Shown here piece after piece: positions 26,537 to 33,360 of a stretch of 64,000 nt of DNA. The first letter of the stretch is position 1. The number at the start of each line of letters is the position of its first letter. The notes below the pieces were generated by a model. It was not told the origin of the DNA. It saw nothing but the letters and a program-made list of their open reading frames with translations, and searched no databases. The position numbers and the translations under genes were made by a program. This DNA comes from Candidatus Zixiibacteriota bacterium (GTDB lineage: Bacteria > Electryoneota > B3-LCP), in contig QZKQ01000071.1 of the NCBI GenBank assembly GCA_003599535.1, positions 1 through 64,000 of the forward strand, in the 5' to 3' direction.

Positions 26537-27568
26537 ATGAACGATGAGGTACTGGAGGAACGGGCGGTCCGCCCGGAGACGGGGACCGATTTACGCAGCA
26601 GGATTATCGCGGTAGGCAGCGGCAAGGGAGGCACGGGGAAATCCACCTTCGCCATCAACCTGGCCTGCAGCCTGGCCGCCCTGGGACAGGACGTCGTTTT
26701 AGTGGACGCCGATTTGGGGGGCATGGACATTTCCAACCTCCTGGGCCGCGACTTGTACCACTACACCCTGAACAGTTACATCGCCCGAGAAGTGGAAGAA
26801 CTCTCCGAGGTGCTGGAACCCACCCCCTCGCCGCGCCTGCACCTGATCAGCGGCGGGTCGGAAATCATCTCCCTGTCCAACCCCTTCTATCAACAGAAAT
26901 TGAGGTTGATACGCGGCCTCCTCCGGCTCAAGACGAACTACATCGTCGTGGACCTGGGGCCGGACATCGGCTTCAACACCCTGGACTTCTTCAACACGGC
27001 CCATGTGCGCTTCCTGATCACGCAGAACGTGGATCCGGTCATCATGGGGACCTACCGCTTCCTGAAGGCCGCCTTCATCCGGCAGATGAAGCAGGAATTC
27101 AAGGACAACAAAGCGGTCATCGAACTGATCAACCGGCACCAGAACAGCAGCGGGGAGGCGGTCCGGGCCAGCTTGATCGAAGCCATCCGCCAGGAAAACG
27201 GAAACCTGAACGCCCGCCTGGACAAGCTGATATTCGCCTTTCAACCCCGGCTGGTTTTCAATATGACGAAAAACCAGGCCAGCCGCAAGACCGCCGACCG
27301 TATCTTCTCCTTCATCCTGGAAAGCTACGGCTTCCGGCTGAAGACCGCGGGATTCATTCCCTTCGACAAGGACGTCGAACAGGCCTACGCCCATGCCGAA
27401 CCCGCCATTCTGCGCTTCCCCCGCAGCCTGACCGCCCGGGCCATGTTCGACCTGATGGCCGTCACCGGGTTGAACCTCCATGCCAGCGGCAACCCGGTGC
27501 CCGGATTCGCCAACTTCATGCCCCTGCTGGAGAAAGAGGCGGCTCACTGGAAGTTTGCCCGGCACTAA
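26537..27568 (+). CDS. MinD/FlhG-like P-loop ATPase
   Basis: 343 aa. The deviant Walker A motif [11 protein letters not shown] spans residues 27-37, with the signature Lys30. [13 protein letters not shown] follows as the switch region, and [12 protein letters not shown] is the Walker B strand. Such proteins dimerise on ATP and position envelope or motility machinery. No minC/minE or flagellar genes are nearby, so the specific partner is unknown. The gene is monocistronic with its own promoter. The C-terminal third (residues about 190-343) has no motif I recognise. Confidence 0.9.
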   Translation: MNDEVLEERAVRPETGTDLRSRIIAVGSGKGGTGKSTFAINLACSLAALGQDVVLVDADLGGMDISNLLGRDLYHYTLNSYIAREVEELSEVLEPTPSPRLHLISGGSEIISLSNPFYQQKLRLIRGLLRLKTNYIVVDLGPDIGFNTLDFFNTAHVRFLITQNVDPVIMGTYRFLKAAFIRQMKQEFKDNKAVIELINRHQNSSGEAVRASLIEAIRQENGNLNARLDKLIFAFQPRLVFNMTKNQASRKTADRIFSFILESYGFRLKTAGFIPFDKDVEQAYAHAEPAILRFPRSLTARAMFDLMAVTGLNLHASGNPVPGFANFMPLLEKEAAHWKFARH

Positions 27569-27607
27569 AGGCTGGCGCATTCCCGCCCTCGCGGCCCCCA
27601 GAAATAC

Positions 27608-27638
27608 CGGCGCCGGCTCGAATATCGGGCCGGCGCCG
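27608..27638. terminator. GC-rich hairpin between convergent genes
   Basis: Arms CGGCGCCGGC and GCCGGCGCCG separated by 11 nt. It lies between the MinD-like gene and the minus-strand toastrack gene. No T run, so termination is plausible but not certain. Confidence 0.5.
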
Positions 27639-27699
27639 TCCGCTTCGCCGCTGCGGAAGGTCCCGGAGGTTCGGGGGCCACCGGGGATGCTGCTATCTA

Positions 27700-28584
27700 T
27701 TAATCCGGGATGAGCTCGATCCTCAGGCTGCCAAGGCCCACCTCCGCGTCAATGAGCAGCTTGGAGGCGGCGCGATTCCAGTTGTCGCTCCGGTGCAACC
27801 CCTTGCGCACCTCGTTGATGTGGCGATCCAGGTCCAGCGAGGCCAGGAAGTTCTCCTCGGCATGGACTTCCACCCCCAGGCTGGCGGGAACTTCCAGGCG
27901 CGCCGACCCGAGTCCCACTTCCACCTTGATGTCGGCTTCCGGCACTCGCCACTGACCGCTCAGGTCCAGCACGATGCTGCCCAGTCCGCCTTCGGCCCGC
28001 AACCGCTCGAAGTTGGCGTTGCCCAGGTTGCGGCCCTTGAAATCCCCCAGCCCGCATTCGATGCGCAATTCCTTCATGATCACGGGGTTGGGTTCGTCGA
28101 AGTAGAGGTCGAGGTCGGACAGGCCGCTGCTGATGTCCAGGTCCGTCACCTTCATGCCGCTTAAGTCGAGCCTGCCGTCCACCAGGCCCACGTCCACGGT
28201 GAAACTGGTGGGTATCTTGGGGCTGAAGCGCAGTTCCCAGTTCTCGTCGCCGGATCTCAGCCCGTTGACGTGGGTTCCGTCATCGTCATTCTCGTCGGAT
28301 TCGGCCGATTTGATGGTCAAGTAGCCCACCCTGCCGGATCGTTCGAAGCGGATCCGCGGTTCACCCCGATCCACCTTGTAGTGGATGTCGGCTTCCAGCA
28401 GATGATTCCCCTTGACCGCCTCCACCAGCAGGTCGGCCACGCCGATTTCGATCTCGACGCGCAGCTCGTCCAACTCCTCGAAGGGAATGGTCTTTACCAG
28501 GTCCTCGTATTGGTCCCGGGACCAGGCCGGCCCGGCCAGCAGCAGGGCCAGCCCCAGGATCGGCAGCCAGCGTTGCGCTTTCAT
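27700..28584 (-). CDS. Secreted LiaF-C/toastrack-type protein
   Basis: 294 aa from the ATG at 28584, which has AAGGAGG upstream and opens a signal peptide (ILGLALLLAGPAWS). The body is beta-rich: DLDISSGLSDLDLYF, MKELRIECGLGDFKG, LRAEGGLGSIVLDL and IKVEVGLGSARLEV, the repeating GLG(S/D) pattern of LiaF-like/DUF2154 domains. Such domains form toastrack beta-solenoids exported to the envelope. Last gene of the minus-strand sigma/anti-sigma cluster that begins at 33217. Confidence 0.8.
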   Translation of the reverse strand: MKAQRWLPILGLALLLAGPAWSRDQYEDLVKTIPFEELDELRVEIEIGVADLLVEAVKGNHLLEADIHYKVDRGEPRIRFERSGRVGYLTIKSAESDENDDDGTHVNGLRSGDENWELRFSPKIPTSFTVDVGLVDGRLDLSGMKVTDLDISSGLSDLDLYFDEPNPVIMKELRIECGLGDFKGRNLGNANFERLRAEGGLGSIVLDLSGQWRVPEADIKVEVGLGSARLEVPASLGVEVHAEENFLASLDLDRHINEVRKGLHRSDNWNRAASKLLIDAEVGLGSLRIELIPD

Positions 28585-28651
28585 GGTATCCTCCTTATGT
28601 ACAGGGTGGGAAACCCACCGCGTGATCATCCCACCGGTCGGGCGGCCGCCG

Positions 28652-30109
28652 TCAGAAGGGGCGCTCGATCCGGAGCATCCAGGTGTAGGCGTCTTCGGAC
28701 GTATCGGTGCGCTTGGCCACCTGCAGGCGCACCTGGCCCGAGGCGCTGCTCAGGCCCACGCCCACGTCGCTGGCCCAGTCCCGCGCCGCCAGGTCGGCCA
28801 GAGACCCGTCCGCGGTCATGCCCACGTCGGCGAAGAAGATCAGCCCGACTTCGTCGAAGAAGCCGCGGCCGTGCTCGTCGTGCAGGCGGATTTCCCCATT
28901 CCACAGGGCCATCTCCGTGCCGGCGAACTCCTTCAGGCCGAACCCCGGCAGGCTGGACGGCCCGCCCAGGTAGAAGAGTTTCTGGGGCGGCGGATCGCCC
29001 TCGGAACGGCCCAGCCGCAGCCGGGTGTCCAGGTTGACGAACCGGTACAGGGGCTGGTAGCGGCGCAGGTCCAGCAGGTAGCGGGTGTAGTCGAAATCAC
29101 TGGCCAGATCCGGATCGGTCAGCTCCATTTCGGCCGCCAGGCGCCAGCCGCATTCGGGGCGGTCGTCCCGGTCGCGGGTGTCCAGGCCGGCGGCGAAGAT
29201 AAAGGCCCGCAGCATGCCTTCGGTGATGGGCAGGTTCAGGCGGAAGCTCTTGGACCCCCAAAACAGCGCCCATTCGGTCTCGTTGCCCAGGCTGTGGTGC
29301 TGCTCCGCCTGGTAGCGGGCGCTCAGGTCGAAGGCCGGGACCGGATTCCAGGCCAGGGTCGTACCAAACCCCTCGCGCTCGTAGTAGTCGCGGAAATCCT
29401 CGTGCAGGAAAAAGGCGGCCAGGGTGTTCTCCCGGTCGGACATATACCAGGCGTCCTCGGTGTAGGTCAGGTGGTAGGCGTCCACCGACAGCTCCATCTG
29501 CCCCCGCGGCAGGAAGCCGAAGCCGAACCCGCCCCGCCCCTGCCAGGAATGGGAGGAGAAGCCGTAACCGCCGGAGGCGAAGGTGCGGAAGTGGATCCCG
29601 TAGTCGCTGAAGGGGAACTCCTCGACTTCCAGCCCCAGGAACAGTCCGTCCACCTTGTTGTAGGCCAGCTTCAGGTCGGTTTCGCCGATCAGGGAATGAT
29701 CATCGTCGCAGCATTCCTCCCGCTCCCGCAGGCTGCGGCGGCTCTCCCAGTCGCCTTCCCAGGCCAGCGCGGGGCTGTCATCCCGCCCGATTTGCACCCC
29801 CGGCAGAGACCCCTGCACGAGGTTGCCGGTCACCTGGGACCCCGGGGCGCGGAAGATGCGGCCCTGGCGGGCTACCACGTCGCCCTCTACCACGGCGGCG
29901 GAATCCAGGGTAATGTCGCCCACGTAGGCCACGCAGGTTCCCGTCACCCGGCCGCGAATGACCAGGTCCCCGGTGACGGCAATGATATCGCCGGTGACCG
30001 TCTCGTCCGCTTCCACCACCTTGTCGCCAAAGACCCGGACGTCGCCCGCCCCGGCCGCGCCGGCGGCCAGCAGGCCGATCAGGACGGTCATCATGAATCG
30101 CGTCGCCAT
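28652..30109 (-). CDS. Bactofilin-like domain fused to an outer-membrane beta-barrel
   Basis: 485 aa with a signal peptide (LIGLLAAGAAGA). Residues about 22-115 are a polymer-forming hexapeptide-like repeat region (VVEADETVTGDIIAVTGDL, IRGRVTGTCVAYVGDITL, AAVVEGDVVARQGRIF), as in bactofilins. The remainder is beta-strand rich and contains FYLGGPSSLPGFGLKEFAG and EIRLHDEHGRGFFDEVGLIFFADVG, the signature of the Omp85/D15 surface-antigen barrel C-terminus. The protein therefore appears to anchor a periplasmic beta-solenoid to the outer membrane. I know of no named family with this fusion. Confidence 0.78.
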   Translation of the reverse strand: MATRFMMTVLIGLLAAGAAGAGDVRVFGDKVVEADETVTGDIIAVTGDLVIRGRVTGTCVAYVGDITLDSAAVVEGDVVARQGRIFRAPGSQVTGNLVQGSLPGVQIGRDDSPALAWEGDWESRRSLREREECCDDDHSLIGETDLKLAYNKVDGLFLGLEVEEFPFSDYGIHFRTFASGGYGFSSHSWQGRGGFGFGFLPRGQMELSVDAYHLTYTEDAWYMSDRENTLAAFFLHEDFRDYYEREGFGTTLAWNPVPAFDLSARYQAEQHHSLGNETEWALFWGSKSFRLNLPITEGMLRAFIFAAGLDTRDRDDRPECGWRLAAEMELTDPDLASDFDYTRYLLDLRRYQPLYRFVNLDTRLRLGRSEGDPPPQKLFYLGGPSSLPGFGLKEFAGTEMALWNGEIRLHDEHGRGFFDEVGLIFFADVGMTADGSLADLAARDWASDVGVGLSSASGQVRLQVAKRTDTSEDAYTWMLRIERPF

Positions 30110-30139
30110 GCTGTCTCCCTTCGCTTTTCCCGCGCGGAT

Positions 30140-31516
30140 TTAGTTCTGCCGTTCGATGCGGATGTCGCCGTTGACGGTCTCCAGTTCAATCAGGGGGCCG
30201 CCGCCGTTGAGGTCGCCGGTGGCGCGGATCTGATGCCGCCCGCGGCGTCCGCCGTCGCCTTCCACCTCTTCGATCTTCAGCTTGAAGTCGCTGCGGATCT
30301 CGTACTCCTGCAGCAGCATGGGGTGGTCCACCCGGATGACGGCAGAAACGCTGGCCTGCACGTTGGAAGGCAGGCGCAGCTCGACTTCGCCGCCGGAAGT
30401 GGTCAGGCGGATGGGCCCGCGAAGCTTGCCGCCGTTGGCTACTTCAGCGCGCACGTCGCCGCCGGAGGTTTTGCCCGTCAGGCTCCCCTGGATTTCGCGC
30501 AGATCCAGGTCACCGCCGGAAGTGGAGATGTCCACATCGCCGGTCACGGCGTAAATTTCCATATTCCCCCCGGAAGTGTGCCCCTGCACCCGGCCCTGCA
30601 CCCGGTCGGCGATGACGTTGCCGCCGGAGGTGCGCAGGTCCACGCTGCCCGTCACTACGCGGGCTTCAACGTCCCCGCCGGAAGTGCTGGCGCGGTGGCT
30701 GGCGCCCCGGATCTCTTCGATCAGCACGTCCCCGCCGGAGGTGCGCACGTCCAGTTCCCCCTGCACGTTGCGGGCGTCAATGTCGCCCCCGGAGGTGGTG
30801 CCCCGGACCTTCCCGGTCACCTGCTGCAGGGAAATGTCCCCGCCGGAGGTCTTCACCGTGAAGGGGCCGGTCTTGGCCTCGATCAGGGTCACGTCGCCGC
30901 CGGAGGTGCTCAGGTCCACGGCGCCGTCCAGGGCGCGCCCCACGATGTCGCCGCCGGCGGTGTTGGCGTCCACCACTCCGGTGACGCGGCTGATCTCCAC
31001 GTCGCCCCCGGCGGTTTCCACTTCCGCCCGCCCCTTCAACTGGGTCACGGTTACGTCTCCCCCCGTGGTGGCCACGTCGGCGTTGAAATTGTTGGGCACA
31101 CGAATGGTGAAGGTGCCGCCGGTTTCCCCCATATTGCGCAGGAAGAAGACGTGCAGCTTGGGCTCAAGCATCCCGATTCCGGTGCGGTCGCGGGTGCCGT
31201 TGACATTCACCTGGTTGCCCAGCTTCTTGACCTCGGCGCGCATCTCCTCGAACGCCTCGCGGGCCTCAGATTCCTTGTCCGCCCGGATGAAGAATTCCTG
31301 GATCACTTCCACCTGACCGGAGGCGTCGCCGGTGACGGTCACGTCGCCGATGACGTCATCCACCTTCAGGTCCCCGCCCGGGGACACATCGAACTTGTCC
31401 GTGGCGCGGACCAGGAAGCCGTTGCGCTGCTTTTCGACGGTAACCTGGGCGCCGGCGCCGGCGGCCATCCAGGCCAGGGCCAGCGCTATGATGATGGGAG
31501 TAGCTGTCGGTCGCAT
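30140..31516 (-). CDS. Secreted DUF4097-type toastrack protein with 13 TSGGD repeats
   Basis: 458 aa, signal peptide at the start (ALALAWMAAGAGAQ). From about residue 135 to 390 it carries thirteen copies of a ~20-residue beta-unit ending in T(S/A/T)GG(D/N/E)(V/I/L/M), e.g. STSGGDV, KTSGGDI, RTSGGNV. Each unit has an xxVxGxVxxx strand between motifs. This predicts an extended right-handed beta-solenoid. It starts 4 bp after the anti-sigma gene's stop, so it is certainly in the sigma operon. Likely an envelope structural or adhesion element controlled by that sigma factor. Confidence 0.85.
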   Translation of the reverse strand: MRPTATPIIIALALAWMAAGAGAQVTVEKQRNGFLVRATDKFDVSPGGDLKVDDVIGDVTVTGDASGQVEVIQEFFIRADKESEAREAFEEMRAEVKKLGNQVNVNGTRDRTGIGMLEPKLHVFFLRNMGETGGTFTIRVPNNFNADVATTGGDVTVTQLKGRAEVETAGGDVEISRVTGVVDANTAGGDIVGRALDGAVDLSTSGGDVTLIEAKTGPFTVKTSGGDISLQQVTGKVRGTTSGGDIDARNVQGELDVRTSGGDVLIEEIRGASHRASTSGGDVEARVVTGSVDLRTSGGNVIADRVQGRVQGHTSGGNMEIYAVTGDVDISTSGGDLDLREIQGSLTGKTSGGDVRAEVANGGKLRGPIRLTTSGGEVELRLPSNVQASVSAVIRVDHPMLLQEYEIRSDFKLKIEEVEGDGGRRGRHQIRATGDLNGGGPLIELETVNGDIRIERQN

Positions 31517-31519
31517 GTT

Positions 31520-32590
31520 TTACTTTCCTTTCCCCGCCTCATCCAGTTTGAACCCCGGTATGGACGGCGTATTCTCTTGGCTGCCCTCCAGCATGCGATA
31601 ATCGGCGGTGGAGAGGCGTATGGCCTTGCGGGCCTGCATCCGGACGTACGCGTTGGAATCCGATTCGGCGGCCTGCAGCAGGATTCGGTCGGTATCCTGC
31701 GCCGGACCTTTCTGCAGCAGGGCGTCAATGGCGGCGATGCGTACGGCCGGGTTGGGATCCTTCAATAGGGCGTTCAGGATGGCCTGCTCGGCCAGTTCGT
31801 CGCGCTGGGTCCCCTGCAACGCCTCGATGGCCTTCAGACGCACGCCGTCGTTCTGGTCGTTGACCAGGGCGTAGGCCAGCACCTGGCGGGCCTTGGGGCT
31901 GAGCTCGGAAGCCCGAGCCAGCTCCTCGACCGACTGCAGCCGCACCCCGGAATTCTCTTCATTCTTCACCGCCCAGCCCAGCAGGTCCAGAATCACCTTG
32001 TCGTCGGGCTGGCCTTCGATGACGTAGTTTTTCACCGCCCGGAAGCTGACTTCCACGTGGCCCTCCTTCTTGCTCGAGGGCTTGACTTTGACGTCGGACA
32101 CCTCGGTCCCGCTCTTCAGCAGGTCGCCGATCAGGTACTTGCGATTGACTTCCTTCTGGTCCACGTAGGCGGCGGTGGTCATGTCCACGCCGGTCTCCCA
32201 GGGCATGATCTCGGGCAGCGGCTGGCGCAAAGTCAGGCGGCCGACGAACAGGCCGATGGCCAGTGCGGCGGCAGCGAAGCCCAGTTCCCAGCCCCAGGTG
32301 CGGCGGGGCCGGAGGCGATCCCAAAGATCGCTCAGGATGCTGGCCGGGCTGCGGCGCCGGCCGGTCTGGAGCCGGGCCAGGAGGCGGGCGCGGGCGGTTT
32401 CCAGGGCTTCGGGGCGCGGTTCGCAGGGGACCCGCACGTTCACCAGGGCCCGGACCCGCTCCAGCTCCTCCTGCCGCGCCTGGCAGCGGGGGCAGCTTTC
32501 CACGTGCCGCAGGAAGCCATCCTCCCCCCCGGGAAGGGCTTCCCCGTAGGCTCGCAGCCAGAACAGTTCATCGAATGCTTCGCACTTCAT
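31520..32590 (-). CDS. Zinc-finger anti-sigma factor with HEAT-repeat C-terminus
   Basis: 356 aa. The N-terminus has the zf-HC2 anti-sigma pattern: Cys3 and HVESCPRC with His29, Cys33, Cys36. One membrane segment follows (ELGFAAAALAIGLFVGRLTL, near residues 98-117). The outer part contains HEAT-like alpha repeats after about residue 205 (DDKVILDLLGWAVKNEENSGVRLQSVEEL, ARQVLAYALVNDQNDGVRLKAIEAL, AILNALLKDPNPAVRIAAIDAL, ...SNAYVRMQARKAI). It would hold the adjacent ECF sigma factor inactive until an envelope signal reaches the HEAT array. HEAT sensors on anti-sigma factors are uncommon. Confidence 0.87.
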   Translation of the reverse strand: MKCEAFDELFWLRAYGEALPGGEDGFLRHVESCPRCQARQEELERVRALVNVRVPCEPRPEALETARARLLARLQTGRRRSPASILSDLWDRLRPRRTWGWELGFAAAALAIGLFVGRLTLRQPLPEIMPWETGVDMTTAAYVDQKEVNRKYLIGDLLKSGTEVSDVKVKPSSKKEGHVEVSFRAVKNYVIEGQPDDKVILDLLGWAVKNEENSGVRLQSVEELARASELSPKARQVLAYALVNDQNDGVRLKAIEALQGTQRDELAEQAILNALLKDPNPAVRIAAIDALLQKGPAQDTDRILLQAAESDSNAYVRMQARKAIRLSTADYRMLEGSQENTPSIPGFKLDEAGKGK

Positions 32591-32614
32591 ACGTAATCCT
32601 TAATGGGTCTTGGC

Positions 32615-33217
32615 TCACTCGCCGGCCTGGTAGTACGGCTCCAGGACGCGGCGCAGGGTTTCCACGGCGCGGAACAGGTACGCCTTGGCGGTGCCTTCGC
32701 CGATGCCCAGGAGGCGGGCAATTTCCTTCAGTTTCAATCCCTGGTCGTGCTTCATGACGAAGACGGTGCGCTGCCGGGCCGGGAGCGTCTCCAGGGCTCG
32801 TTCGATCTGCTCCAGAATTTCCCGGCGCAGTTGCCGGTTTTCCGGGTCGTCCCAGGGGTTGCAGGGGACGGATTGGAAGAAGTCGTCGTCGCCGTCCATC
32901 ACCCGTTCCTTGGCCCGCCGGCGGTCCAGGCTGCGCTTGCGGCTCAAGGCAGCGTTGACCGCCACGCGGTGCAGCCAGGTGGTAAATTCCGATTCAAAGC
33001 GAAACTCGGGCAGGGACCGGTGGACTTTCAGGAAGACTTCCTGATAAACCTCCTCGGCGTCGAACCCGGGACCCAGGACGGAGCGCACCAGGGACATGAC
33101 GCGGGCGTCGTGGCGCTCCACCAGCCGGGCGAAGGCCGCATCGTCACCGGAACGCGCCCGGGTTATCAGTTGGATCTCTTCATTATCCATGGACTTCGAT
33201 TCGTTGGCCGGTCCCAT
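32615..33217 (-). CDS. ECF-family RNA polymerase sigma factor
   Basis: 200 aa. Region 2: EVYQEVFLKVHRSLPEFRFESEFTTWLHRVAVNAALSRKR; region 4: LETLPARQRTVFVMKHDQGLKLKEIARLLGIGEGTAKAYLFRAVETLR. No region 3, so it is an ECF (group 4) factor. The start at 33217 has a G-rich stretch upstream; Met10 (33190) is an equally sensible start. First gene of a five-gene minus-strand unit with its anti-sigma and three beta-solenoid/barrel envelope proteins. Confidence 0.95.
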   Translation of the reverse strand: MGPANESKSMDNEEIQLITRARSGDDAAFARLVERHDARVMSLVRSVLGPGFDAEEVYQEVFLKVHRSLPEFRFESEFTTWLHRVAVNAALSRKRSLDRRRAKERVMDGDDDFFQSVPCNPWDDPENRQLRREILEQIERALETLPARQRTVFVMKHDQGLKLKEIARLLGIGEGTAKAYLFRAVETLRRVLEPYYQAGE

Positions 33218-33259
33218 TCCCCCCGCTCACCCGATTGGACGCCGCCACCCGGGGAAAAG

Positions 33260-33273
33260 TTGCTCCGGAGCAA
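33260..33273. promoter_or_regulatory. 14-bp perfect palindrome between divergent genes
   Basis: TTGCTCCGGAGCAA lies between the minus-strand ECF sigma operon and the plus-strand CARDB-like gene, 27 bp upstream of the latter's -35. It could be an operator for a dimeric regulator acting on either side, or a small hairpin. Confidence 0.4.
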
Positions 33274-33299
33274 AAAGTTATTTATGCAAAAAAATGCAC

Positions 33300-33328
33300 T
33301 TGACAAAGCGAAATAAATTGTTTATATT
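33300..33328 (+). promoter_or_regulatory. Promoter of the CARDB-like gene
   Basis: TTGACA at 33300-33305, 17-bp spacer, TATATT at 33323-33328, 32 bp before the GTG start. Confidence 0.82.
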
Positions 33329-33360
33329 GAAGCGCCTTTGTCAAAATGACGGGAGGAGCC

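Noticed and set aside
30300-31100. CRISPR-like periodic repeats
   Set aside because: The ~60-bp periodicity is imperfect, fully coding, and reflects the TSGGD protein repeat. No CRISPR array occurs in the window.
28412-31768. 1118-codon open frame on the plus strand
   Set aside because: It lies antisense to three well-supported minus-strand genes (toastrack, barrel and DUF4097 genes). Its composition (Gly/His/Pro/Gln-rich) is what GC-rich third positions create in a shadow frame.
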